From positions 1 through 10,162 of the forward strand of contig DAOWHI010000157.1 in NCBI GenBank assembly GCA_030641505.1: a stretch of 10,162 nt of DNA. Direction: 5' to 3'. Every line of letters starts with the position of its first letter. Position 1 is the first letter of the stretch. This stretch comes from Gemmatimonadota bacterium. GTDB taxonomy: Bacteria > Gemmatimonadota > Gemmatimonadetes > JACCXV01 > JAHWKZ01. The translations under genes were made by a program, and so were the position numbers. This document shows, piece by piece, positions 1 through 6,654 of this stretch. The notes beneath the pieces were generated by a model. It searched no databases. It was given only the letters and a program-made list of their open reading frames with translations, and was not told the DNA's origin.

Positions 1-988
1 CGAGGAGCACAAGGAGATTCTGTGGGAGCTCCAGACGCTGAGACGGCTCGCGAAGGTGCTACGCAACCGCCGCGCTGAGCGGGGTAGCCTCGACTTTGAT
101 CTACCGGAGGCCGGCGTCGAGCTGGATGAGGATGGGTTCCCGATAGACATCAAAGAGAAGGTCCGCCTGGATAGCATGCGGTTGATCGAGGAGTTCATGC
201 TGTTGGCCAACGAGATCGTGGCCCGGCACGCCAGCGAGCAGAAGATCCCGTTCATCTACCGCGTTCACGAGCGACCATCGCCGGAAAAACTTGACCGCGT
301 TCGTCGTTTCGCGGCCGTTTGCGGCTGCTCGCTCACGGGTCGTGGAGACGACGTCCAGCCCCAGCATCTCGCCAAGCTGTTGAACGATGTCAGAGGCAAA
401 CCTGAAGAGGAGCTCATGAACAGCGTCATTCTCACGTCCATGATGCGAGCCAGCTACGAGGTCGAGAACAACGGTCATTTTGGTCTGGCCGCCGAGCACT
501 ACGGACATTTCACGTCACCGATTCGGCGCTATCCCGATCTGGTCGCGCATCGAGTACTCAAGAGGCACAGTGCGGGCGAGCGTTGGAAAGACCTCGAACG
601 CCGGGAACGGCTGGTCGCCCGACTCGAGCGAACGGCCGAGCACGCGTCCCTGAGAGAGCGCATCGCCGATGACGCCGAGCGCGACTCGATCGATCTCAAG
701 AAAGTCGAGTTCATGGAGCGCCACATTGGCGATGAGTTCTCAGGCTGCATCAGCCGCGTACGCTCGTTTGGCTTCTTTGTCCGGCTCGACGACTACTTCG
801 TGGACGGCCTGGTGCACGTCAGCGGGCTCGATGATGACTACTACGAGTTTCACGAGGACCACTACGCTCTGCTTGGCCGCAACACCGGTCGTCGGTTTCG
901 GCTAGCGGTCCAGATACGGGTGTCCGTCGCTGGAGTCAACAAGGATGCGCGGCAGATCGACTTAGCGCTGATTGAGCCAGAGACGTAG
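1..988 (+). CDS. rnr: RNase R family 3'-5' exoribonuclease, C-terminal part (5' end outside window)
   Basis: This is a processive 3'-to-5' exoribonuclease acting on structured RNA in the cytoplasm. The frame is open from base 2 without a true start, so the gene begins upstream; 328 residues are visible before the TAG stop at 986-988. They cover the last part of the RNB catalytic domain, with the family signature HFTSPIRRYPDL at visible residues 169-180, then an S1 RNA-binding domain at about 241-324 containing GCISRVRSFGFFVRL and GLVHVSGL. The stretch GSLDFDLPEA followed by LIEEFMLLANE near the left edge is also typical of RNase R. The RNB active-site aspartates should lie upstream of the window and cannot be checked. 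The protein ends right after the S1 domain and lacks the long basic tail of E. coli RNase R. RNase II is the alternative; the motif pattern favours RNase R. The next gene starts 2 nt after the stop. Confidence 0.93.
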   Translation, partial: EEHKEILWELQTLRRLAKVLRNRRAERGSLDFDLPEAGVELDEDGFPIDIKEKVRLDSMRLIEEFMLLANEIVARHASEQKIPFIYRVHERPSPEKLDRVRRFAAVCGCSLTGRGDDVQPQHLAKLLNDVRGKPEEELMNSVILTSMMRASYEVENNGHFGLAAEHYGHFTSPIRRYPDLVAHRVLKRHSAGERWKDLERRERLVARLERTAEHASLRERIADDAERDSIDLKKVEFMERHIGDEFSGCISRVRSFGFFVRLDDYFVDGLVHVSGLDDDYYEFHEDHYALLGRNTGRRFRLAVQIRVSVAGVNKDARQIDLALIEPET

Positions 989-990
989 TC

Positions 991-1404
991 ATGGAGTTCG
1001 CCTACCCACTCGTTCGATGGCTGCTGAAGGGCTGGTTTTTTGGCAGCGCGGCGTTGTTCTTCTACCTGTTCTGGATGGATGTCTTTGTCCACCGCTGGTT
1101 CATTCTGTTGTGGTCGCTTTTCAGTCTCGGGTTGGGTGCCTACGTAGCGCCGGCGATTCGGATCGGCGCCAAGACTCTGGGGGTCAAGTATCTCTGGCGC
1201 TACCGGCGTATCCCATGGGGTCGCGTGCTGAATGTCCAGCGAACGATGTTCGGAGTTCAGATCTTTACGACCGAGCCAAATTGGGCGTACCGGGTCGTCG
1301 GGTATCAGCGCCCGATGCCGGCGGTGGCGGAGTTGGCGGTAGCGGTGCGAGAGGCGATGAGCCGTTCAGCGCGGGGCGAAGAAGATGGTGAGAGTGTTGG
1401 GTGA
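991..1404 (+). CDS. Two-helix membrane protein with a cytoplasmic C-terminal domain, possibly PH-like
   Basis: I do not recognise a named family with certainty. The 137-residue protein has two strongly hydrophobic segments at about residues 13-33 and 36-55, rich in Phe, Trp and Leu, followed by a soluble part of about 80 residues. The soluble part carries basic and aromatic residues (LWRYRRIPWGRVLNV at 68-82) and then short hydrophobic beta-like stretches (FGVQIFTT) and a helix (AVAELAVAVREAM). The pattern 'two membrane helices, then R-x-I-P-W-x-x-V' is reminiscent of bacterial PH-domain membrane proteins, which is an inference from the look of the sequence only. The ATG at 991 lies 2 nt after the rnr stop and has no clear ribosome binding site, so translation is probably coupled to rnr. 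Its end overlaps the next small gene by 20 nt. Confidence 0.75.
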   Translation: MEFAYPLVRWLLKGWFFGSAALFFYLFWMDVFVHRWFILLWSLFSLGLGAYVAPAIRIGAKTLGVKYLWRYRRIPWGRVLNVQRTMFGVQIFTTEPNWAYRVVGYQRPMPAVAELAVAVREAMSRSARGEEDGESVG

Positions 1405-1564
1405 CCGTCCGAGCCGCTGGGCGCTGGCGCTGGTGGCGTTAGTCATTGCGCTCGCGACCGTGTTGTATGTGGACCATCTGTTGCGGGAGGGCGATAACAA
1501 GCCACGGACGATCGAGAACGGCGTCGAGATTGTCGAACCGGAATCGCCTCCGGCAGAGCGCTAG
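1385..1564 (+). CDS. Small single-helix membrane protein, 59 residues
   Basis: No family is recognised. The ATG at 1385 lies inside the end of the preceding membrane-protein gene (20 nt overlap, different frame); GTG codons at 1388 and 1394 are alternative starts. The product has a basic N-terminus (Arg at 3, 8 and 11), one hydrophobic helix at about residues 12-29 (WALALVALVIALATVLYV), and an acidic C-terminal tail with many Glu and Pro residues. By the positive-inside rule the N-terminus would be cytoplasmic and the tail outside. There is no lipobox cysteine. It is credible as a gene because it continues the tightly packed plus-strand run, has a clear membrane-protein layout, and fills what would otherwise be a gap of about 160 nt. 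The stop TAG at 1562-1564 overlaps the stop of the convergent gene. Expression is unproven. Confidence 0.6.
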   Translation: MVRVLGDRPSRWALALVALVIALATVLYVDHLLREGDNKPRTIENGVEIVEPESPPAER

Positions 1565-2016
1565 CGCGCGTCCTCTTCGTAACCGACGATGGTGTAGTAG
1601 ATCGCTCGGTCGTAGAACATCCCCATCGCCTTCGACGCCTCGAGCTCCAACGCGGTCGACAGCTGACAATCGGCGACGATTCCATCCCATAGGTGCCGCT
1701 TGGCCAGCAGGATCGCGCGGATGACTTCGCTCAGCGGGAATCCCGTCTCGCGCCGCGTACGTCCGATCCGTTCGTAATGGGGGTCGATCCGCGGGTCCCA
1801 CTTGGCGGTGCGGAGCCACAACGCCAGGTAGTTGTAGAGCGCCTCGGCATCACGAAGGAACTCGGCGGTGTCTTCGATGTCGTGATAGCGCGGTGTGCCA
1901 CCGTCGGTCTTGACCGCATCGAGCCACGCCTCGACCCAGCGACGAGAGTTCTGCTCGATATAGTCTGCGAGCGCGGTTTGGGGAGTCCCCCCATAGCGAC
2001 GATGTCGTACCGGCAC
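1561..2016 (-). CDS. Stand-alone RsbRD N-terminal-like sensor domain protein
   Basis: The 151-residue, mostly alpha-helical protein resembles the RsbRD_N domain, found at the N-terminus of RsbR-type stressosome proteins and of some histidine kinases and regulators. Supporting stretches are the early helix RRWVEAWLDAV (25-35), where this family usually has a 'W-x-x-x-W/V' helix, and RRETGFPLSEVIRAILLAKRHLWDGI (88-113), matching the family's usual 'R-x-x-x-G-x-x-L-x-E-x-x-x-x-x-x-x-x-R' helix pair. No STAS, kinase or DNA-binding domain follows; the protein ends soon after at YEEDAR, so any output partner must be separate. The GTG start at 2016 is chosen because a strong GGGAGG site (2021-2026) lies just upstream. 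It begins 15 nt after the purF stop and is probably the last gene of the purine transcript. The assignment is from remembered family patterns; the ligand and role are unknown. Confidence 0.7.
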   Translation of the reverse strand: MPVRHRRYGGTPQTALADYIEQNSRRWVEAWLDAVKTDGGTPRYHDIEDTAEFLRDAEALYNYLALWLRTAKWDPRIDPHYERIGRTRRETGFPLSEVIRAILLAKRHLWDGIVADCQLSTALELEASKAMGMFYDRAIYYTIVGYEEDAR

Positions 2017-2020
2017 AGTG

Positions 2021-2026
2021 CCTCCC
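2021..2026 (-). promoter_or_regulatory. Shine-Dalgarno site for the RsbRD_N-like gene
   Basis: GGGAGG on the minus strand, 4 nt before the GTG at 2016 and within the 15-nt gap after the purF stop. It decides the non-ATG start of this gene and shows that it has its own initiation site rather than relying only on coupling to purF. Confidence 0.65.
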
Positions 2027-2031
2027 GTTCT

Positions 2032-3459
2032 TTATCGCCCGAGCGGGGAAGTAACCCCGGTCGTGAGTGTTTGCTCAAAGGCGGTTTTCTCGTCGATCCC
2101 GGGCTCAACCGATACCCGATAGTTCCCGCTAAAGCAAGCATCACAGTGGCGCTCGCGGGCCCCCACCGCTCGGTAGAGCCCGTCGAACGAGAGATACGCC
2201 AGCGAGTCGGCTCCGACACGTTCGGCGATCTCGTCGATTGACATCTGCGCAGCGACCAACTCCGATCGCTTGGGGATATCGATCCCGTAGTAACACGGGT
2301 GTCGGAGGGGTGGGGAGGCGATCCTCAGATGAACCTCCTGCGCACCGGCCTCGCGCACCAGTCGTACCAACGCGCCCGATGTCGTCCCGCGCACGATCGA
2401 GTCGTCCACGATCACGACTCGCTGCCCTTTGATGACGCTTGTCACCGGGTTGTACTTGATCTTGACGCCGAAGTCGCGCACGTCCTGAGCAGGCTGAATG
2501 AACGTTCGACCGATGTAGTGGTTCCGGACCAGTCCGTGCTCCAGCGGCAGGCCACTCTGTTCGGCGAAGCCGGCGGCAGCCGCGTTGCTGGAATCGGGAA
2601 CTGAGAAGACACAGTCGCCGCTCGCGGGGTGCTCACGCGCCAGCTCGCGGCCCATGCTGCGTCGTGCGTCAGCCGCGCCCATGCCAAACAAGATGGAGTC
2701 GGGGCGCGCAAAGTAGATCTGCTCGAAGACGCACATGCACTCGACATCGGCGGGTTCGTGTCGCAAGGCCGTGACAGCCCCGTCCGGGGTCACCTTGACG
2801 ATTTCGCCCGGCGCGATCTCGCGCTCAAACTGAGCGCCTACGAGATCGAGTGCGCACGTTTCGGATGCGACGACCACCGTCTCTCCACGGTGCCCGATGG
2901 CGAGCGGCCGGAAACCGTAGGGATCGCGCGCCGCATAGAGGGCGTCGGGCGTGAGGATCAAGAACGAGTAGGCGCCCGCCAACTGACTAAGCCCATCGAG
3001 GACAGCGAGGTCGCGTGATGGCTGACGGGATGCGGCAATCAAGTGGACCAGGACCTCCGTGTCCATCGTCGATTGGAAGATCGACCCCGCACCCTCGAGC
3101 CGGCTCCGCAGCGTGCGAGCGTTAACGAGGTTGCCGTTATGGGCGACGGCCAGGAATCCATCCCGGTAGTTGACGAGAATCGGCTGCGCATTGGCGAGCG
3201 TCGGTGACCCGGTGGTCGAGTAGCGGTTGTGACCGATCGCACAGGTCCCGTCGAGGCGCGCGAGCGCGCTCTCATCGAAAACTTCAGCTACGAGCCCCAT
3301 CCCCCTACGCGCCACTGCATTGTCACGGTCCGCAGCGACGATGCCGGCAGATTCCTGCCCGCGGTGCTGAAGCGCGTACAGCCCGAGGTAGACCCACTCC
3401 GCGGCGCGCCGGTGACTCATGACCCCGACGATTCCGCATTCTTCGCGAGGACCGCTCAT
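2032..3459 (-). CDS. purF: Amidophosphoribosyltransferase (glutamine PRPP amidotransferase)
   Basis: Catalyses the first committed step of purine synthesis: PRPP plus glutamine gives 5-phosphoribosylamine. The 475-residue protein starts with a 7-residue propeptide (MSGPREE) before Cys8, the glutaminase nucleophile that becomes N-terminal after processing. The N-terminal Ntn-hydrolase domain shows CGIVGV, LQHRGQES, GHNRYSTTG and AHNGNLVN (up to about 112). The C-terminal phosphoribosyltransferase domain shows the PRPP loop RVVIVDDSIVRGTTS (347-361). Cysteines at 243 (or 241), 389, 439 and 442 sit where the B. subtilis-type enzyme binds a 4Fe-4S cluster. The frame extends upstream to 3585, but the ATG at 3459 is chosen because it puts Cys8 correctly and overlaps the purL stop as ATGA. 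No strong ribosome binding site is visible there, suggesting coupling to purL. Feedback inhibition by purine nucleotides is expected from the family. Confidence 0.97.
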   Translation of the reverse strand: MSGPREECGIVGVMSHRRAAEWVYLGLYALQHRGQESAGIVAADRDNAVARRGMGLVAEVFDESALARLDGTCAIGHNRYSTTGSPTLANAQPILVNYRDGFLAVAHNGNLVNARTLRSRLEGAGSIFQSTMDTEVLVHLIAASRQPSRDLAVLDGLSQLAGAYSFLILTPDALYAARDPYGFRPLAIGHRGETVVVASETCALDLVGAQFEREIAPGEIVKVTPDGAVTALRHEPADVECMCVFEQIYFARPDSILFGMGAADARRSMGRELAREHPASGDCVFSVPDSSNAAAAGFAEQSGLPLEHGLVRNHYIGRTFIQPAQDVRDFGVKIKYNPVTSVIKGQRVVIVDDSIVRGTTSGALVRLVREAGAQEVHLRIASPPLRHPCYYGIDIPKRSELVAAQMSIDEIAERVGADSLAYLSFDGLYRAVGARERHCDACFSGNYRVSVEPGIDEKTAFEQTLTTGVTSPLGR

Positions 3460-5702
3460 CGGTTTGATTCCGTTTGCCGCATCGCGTTCGGGATACTGGT
3501 CTCCGAGCTGGCCTGCAAGACTGAGCGATTGGCGCTCCCAACGTCGACGACGTGGTACGCAGCGTCGCCGGTCACCCGTCCGCAAGCCCGGGTCACCACC
3601 TCCAGCTCCGCTAGCAGCTCGGCCGCACGGGACTCGTCGTCCTCGGCTACGGTAACGACATAACGCGCGCCGTCCTCACCAAAAAGCAAAGCGTGAGGGC
3701 CAGCGCGACCCGGGATCTCCAGCTCGACGCCGAGACCCGATTCGAGACCGAACATCAGCTCAGCTGCGGCAACCGCGAGTCCGCCATCGCCGACGTCGCG
3801 ACAGGTGCCGATCAAGCCGGCCTCATTCAGCGCCAGGATCGCTTCGGCGTTCATCCGCTCGGCCTTCAGATCGACGGTCGGCGGTCGGCCCGCGACCTCG
3901 CCCAACACTTCCTTCAGGAACGATGAGGCGCCCAGGTGCGCGCCGTCACCGCCAACGAGCAGCAACCGGTCCCCGACCGCGGCTCGCCCTGGATAGATGC
4001 GCTTCTCGATGTCTTGGATCAGCCCGACCATCCCGATCGTCGGTGTCGGGTAGACGGCGCCAACGCTCGACTGGTTATAGAAGGAGACGTTACCGCTCAC
4101 GACGGGTGTGTCGAGAGCACGACACGCATCGGCGATACCGCGCAGGGCCTCGACGAATTGATAGTATATGTCGTCCTTCTCTGGGTTCCCGAAGTTCAAG
4201 CAATCGGTTATTGCGAGCGGGGTCGCACCGACTGCCACCAGGTTGCGAGCTGCTTCGGCGACCGCCAGTGCGCCACCGCGGTACGGGTCGCAGTACACGT
4301 AACGTCCATTGCCATCTATGGTGAGCGCCAAGCCGCGTTGTGTGCCCTTGATCGCCAGGACGGCCGCATCCGCACCCGGGCCGATCACGGTCGCCGTCCT
4401 GACGTGGTGGTCGTACTGCTCGAAGACCCAACGCTTGCTGGCCAGGCTCGGGGCAGAGATCAGTGTCGCCAGCGCGGCTAGCGGCTCGACGCAGTCCAGC
4501 CAACCCGGGCGGGGCGACCAGGCGTGAAGCGAGGCCAGGTACGCCGGTGGCTCGACCTCGCGCACATACGTAGGCACCGCCTCTGTCAACGCCTCGACCG
4601 GAATCGCGCACACCTCTTCACAATCCTCGAAGACCCGCCAGATACCATCATCGGTCACCGATCCGATGCGGGTGCACGCCAGGTCCCACTTGTCCGCAAT
4701 CGTCATGAGCTGGGGCTCCCGGTGGGGATCGGCGACGACCAACATCCGCTCCTGCGACTCGGAGAGCAGCACCTCGTACGGAGACATGTCGGGCTCACGG
4801 CGCGGCACACGAGAGACATCGAACTCGATGCCGGTGCCGGCGCGGGTCGCCATCTCGCTGCTCGACGACGTCAGACCTGCGGCGCCCATATCCTGAATCC
4901 CGATCGCGGCCCCTGACTCGATCAGCTCGAGGGTCGCTTCGAGCAGCAGCTTCTCACTGAACGGGTCGCCAACCTGGACCGTTGGCCGACTCTCGGCCGT
5001 GTCGTCAGCGAGCTCGGCGGACGCCAGCAGACTTGCGCCGTGGATCCCATCACGACCGGTCGATGCGCCCAAGACATAGACCGCGTTGCCGGGACCGCTA
5101 GCGACTCCACGAGTAAGGTCGTTCTGCGCGAGAATACCCACGCACATCGCATTCACGAGCGGATTGCCGCGGTAGGCATCGTCGAACACTACCTCGCCCC
5201 CAACGGTGGGGATCCCGACGCAGTTACCGTAGTCACCGATTCCGGCCACGACGCGTCGAAAGAGATACCGAACGTGAGGATCGTCTAGCTCGCCGAAACG
5301 CAGGCTGTTGAGCAGCGCGATCGGCCTTGCCCCCATGGTGAATACGTCGCGCAGAATGCCACCCACACCGGTGGCTGCACCTTGGTAGGGTTCGACGGCC
5401 GATGGGTGGTTGTGGGATTCCATCTTGAAGACGATCGCCAACCCCTCACCGATGTCGATCGCACCAGCGTTCTCGCCTGGCCCCTGGACGACTTGCGGAC
5501 CGGTGGATGGCAAATCCGCCAACCGGGCACGCGAGTGCTTGTAGCCGCAGTGCTCGCTCCACATGAGGCTGAACACACCCAGTTCTGTCAGGTTGGGGTC
5601 GCGGCCTAGAAGCGCGCAAATCTGCTCGTACTCGTCGGTTGTCAATCCGTGGGCAGCTACGATCTCGGGGTTGACCAGCGGATCGTGAAGCGTGACCGTC
5701 AT
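3456..5702 (-). CDS. purL: Phosphoribosylformylglycinamidine synthase, subunit PurL (short form)
   Basis: The ATP-using subunit of FGAM synthase, which converts FGAR, ammonia and ATP into FGAM, acting in a complex with PurS and PurQ. The 748-residue length is that of the short form, which lacks a glutaminase domain. Visible motifs: the N-terminal WSEHCGYKHSR (48-58) with the conserved His51; the metal and nucleotide region ESHNHPS (95-101) followed by a glycine-rich stretch (PYQGAATGVGGILRD); QDMGAAGLTSSSSEMA (270-285); and, in the second half, a repeat of the AIRS-type fold with VVSGNVSFYNQ and RDVGDGGLAVAAAELMFG. These are two tandem PurM-like units, as expected. The ATG at 5702 has a good GGAGG site 7 nt upstream (5710-5714) and overlaps the purQ stop as ATGA; its own stop overlaps purF in the same way. 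Confidence 0.97.
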   Translation of the reverse strand: MTVTLHDPLVNPEIVAAHGLTTDEYEQICALLGRDPNLTELGVFSLMWSEHCGYKHSRARLADLPSTGPQVVQGPGENAGAIDIGEGLAIVFKMESHNHPSAVEPYQGAATGVGGILRDVFTMGARPIALLNSLRFGELDDPHVRYLFRRVVAGIGDYGNCVGIPTVGGEVVFDDAYRGNPLVNAMCVGILAQNDLTRGVASGPGNAVYVLGASTGRDGIHGASLLASAELADDTAESRPTVQVGDPFSEKLLLEATLELIESGAAIGIQDMGAAGLTSSSSEMATRAGTGIEFDVSRVPRREPDMSPYEVLLSESQERMLVVADPHREPQLMTIADKWDLACTRIGSVTDDGIWRVFEDCEEVCAIPVEALTEAVPTYVREVEPPAYLASLHAWSPRPGWLDCVEPLAALATLISAPSLASKRWVFEQYDHHVRTATVIGPGADAAVLAIKGTQRGLALTIDGNGRYVYCDPYRGGALAVAEAARNLVAVGATPLAITDCLNFGNPEKDDIYYQFVEALRGIADACRALDTPVVSGNVSFYNQSSVGAVYPTPTIGMVGLIQDIEKRIYPGRAAVGDRLLLVGGDGAHLGASSFLKEVLGEVAGRPPTVDLKAERMNAEAILALNEAGLIGTCRDVGDGGLAVAAAELMFGLESGLGVELEIPGRAGPHALLFGEDGARYVVTVAEDDESRAAELLAELEVVTRACGRVTGDAAYHVVDVGSANRSVLQASSETSIPNAMRQTESNR

Positions 5703-6397
5703 GCGGCTGCCTCCACCAACCCCTGAAAGATGCCTCGTCCATCAGCCGAACCCAGCATCCGGTCCATCGCGCGATCGGGGTGTGGCATGAGCCCCAGCAC
5801 GTTGCCACGCTCGTTGATCACGCCAGCGATATCGTTGATAGAACCGTTGGGGTTCGCATCCAGACCCTTGCCACCCCGGTCGTCGACATAGCGGAACACG
5901 ACCCTACATTCGTCCTCGAGACGGTCGATCATAGCGGGGTCAGCAGCGAAGTTGCCTTCGGCGTGCGCGACCGGGAACGAAATGACCTGCCCACGCTCGT
6001 ATTGGCGGGTAAAGAGCGTGTCAGCGGTTTCGACCTTGAGGGATTGTGGTCGACAGACAAACGTCAGCCGATCGTTGCGCATGAGAGCGCCGGGTAGCAG
6101 CCCCGCCTCTGTCAAGATCTGGAAACCGTTGCAGATCCCGAGCACTGGCCCACCATCGACAGCAAAGCGAACTACCTCTTCCATGATCGGACTGAACCGT
6201 GCGATCGCGCCGGCCCGCAGGTAATCGCCGTACGAGAACCCGCCCGCCAAAACGACACCCTTTGCGCCTTGCAGATCAGTCTCTTTGTGCCACAACCACA
6301 CGGGACAGGCGCGCTCGACAGCGGCCACCGCGTCAAACACGTCCTGATCACAATTTGTGCCGGGGAAGCGAACGATCCCGATGGGGACTTGGGTCAT
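5699..6397 (-). CDS. purQ: Phosphoribosylformylglycinamidine synthase, glutaminase subunit PurQ
   Basis: Class I glutamine amidotransferase that hydrolyses glutamine and delivers ammonia to PurL. The 232-residue protein shows the N-terminal GIVRFPGTNCDQD (7-19), the oxyanion region AGGFSYGDYLRAGAIA, the nucleophile elbow LGICNGFQ with Cys89, and the C-terminal MPHPDRA with His206. The third triad residue, normally Glu in PHPE, is Asp208 here. The open frame runs further upstream to 6466, but the ATG at 6397 matches the usual family start and shares one base with the purS stop (TAATG). Only a weak purine-rich stretch precedes it, so re-initiation after purS is likely. Confidence 0.96.
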   Translation of the reverse strand: MTQVPIGIVRFPGTNCDQDVFDAVAAVERACPVWLWHKETDLQGAKGVVLAGGFSYGDYLRAGAIARFSPIMEEVVRFAVDGGPVLGICNGFQILTEAGLLPGALMRNDRLTFVCRPQSLKVETADTLFTRQYERGQVISFPVAHAEGNFAADPAMIDRLEDECRVVFRYVDDRGGKGLDANPNGSINDIAGVINERGNVLGLMPHPDRAMDRMLGSADGRGIFQGLVEAAA

Positions 6398-6654
6398 TAG
6401 CTTTCTTCTCGCATCACATGGTACTCGTAGCGCTCGATGATCGGGTTGGCGAGCAATCGATCGCACATCTCCTCGACCTGTGATTCGACCGCGTCGGACT
6501 CGTCCCCCTCAATCTCGAACGTGATCCATTTCCCGACTCGCATACTGCGGACACCTTCGTATCCAATGGCGGTCAGCGCGTGTTCGAGCGTCTCGCCCTG
6601 GGGATCGAGCATGCCCGGCTTGAGCTGGATGTGGACCTCGACACGAGCCTTCAC
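6397..6654 (-). CDS. purS: Phosphoribosylformylglycinamidine synthase, small subunit PurS
   Basis: Small structural subunit needed to assemble PurL and PurQ into active FGAM synthase and thought to help ammonia transfer. With the GTG start at 6654 it has 85 residues, the normal size. Typical features are the first strand ARVEVHIQLKPGMLDPQG (3-20), an early helix (ETLEHALTAIGY), VRSMRVGKWITFEIEG, and the C-terminal helix and strand LLANPIIERYEYHV. The frame is open further upstream to 6933, but that extension lies inside purC and has no resemblance to PurS. The GTG overlaps the purC stop as GTGA, and AGG lies 5 nt upstream. Its position between purC and purQ is the same as in Gram-positive pur operons. 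Confidence 0.94.
   Translation of the reverse strand: MKARVEVHIQLKPGMLDPQGETLEHALTAIGYEGVRSMRVGKWITFEIEGDESDAVESQVEEMCDRLLANPIIERYEYHVMREES

Noticed and set aside
1980..1990. Small palindrome GGGGAGTCCCC near the start of the RsbRD_N-like gene
   Set aside because: A four-pair stem with a 3-nt loop inside codons; too small to claim as an operator or hairpin.
2045..2058. Short inverted repeat GGGG-6 nt-CCCC near the purF end
   Set aside because: Only 4 bp of stem, inside the coding region, with no following T tract on the minus strand; not a terminator.
1693..2241. Open plus-strand frame of 182 codons across the RsbRD_N-like gene and the end of purF
   Set aside because: It is antisense to two well-supported genes, its product has low-complexity Arg/Pro-rich composition and resembles no family; it is a shadow caused by high GC.
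3460..3585. Upstream extension of the purF frame by 42 codons
   Set aside because: It would bury the catalytic Cys behind a long Arg-rich tail inside purL; the ATG at 3459 gives the standard short propeptide and an ATGA overlap.
4090..4611. Minus-strand frame of 173 codons inside purL
   Set aside because: It lies in a different frame wholly within purL, whose motifs are continuous through this stretch; the product is Arg/Gly-rich and unlike a real protein.
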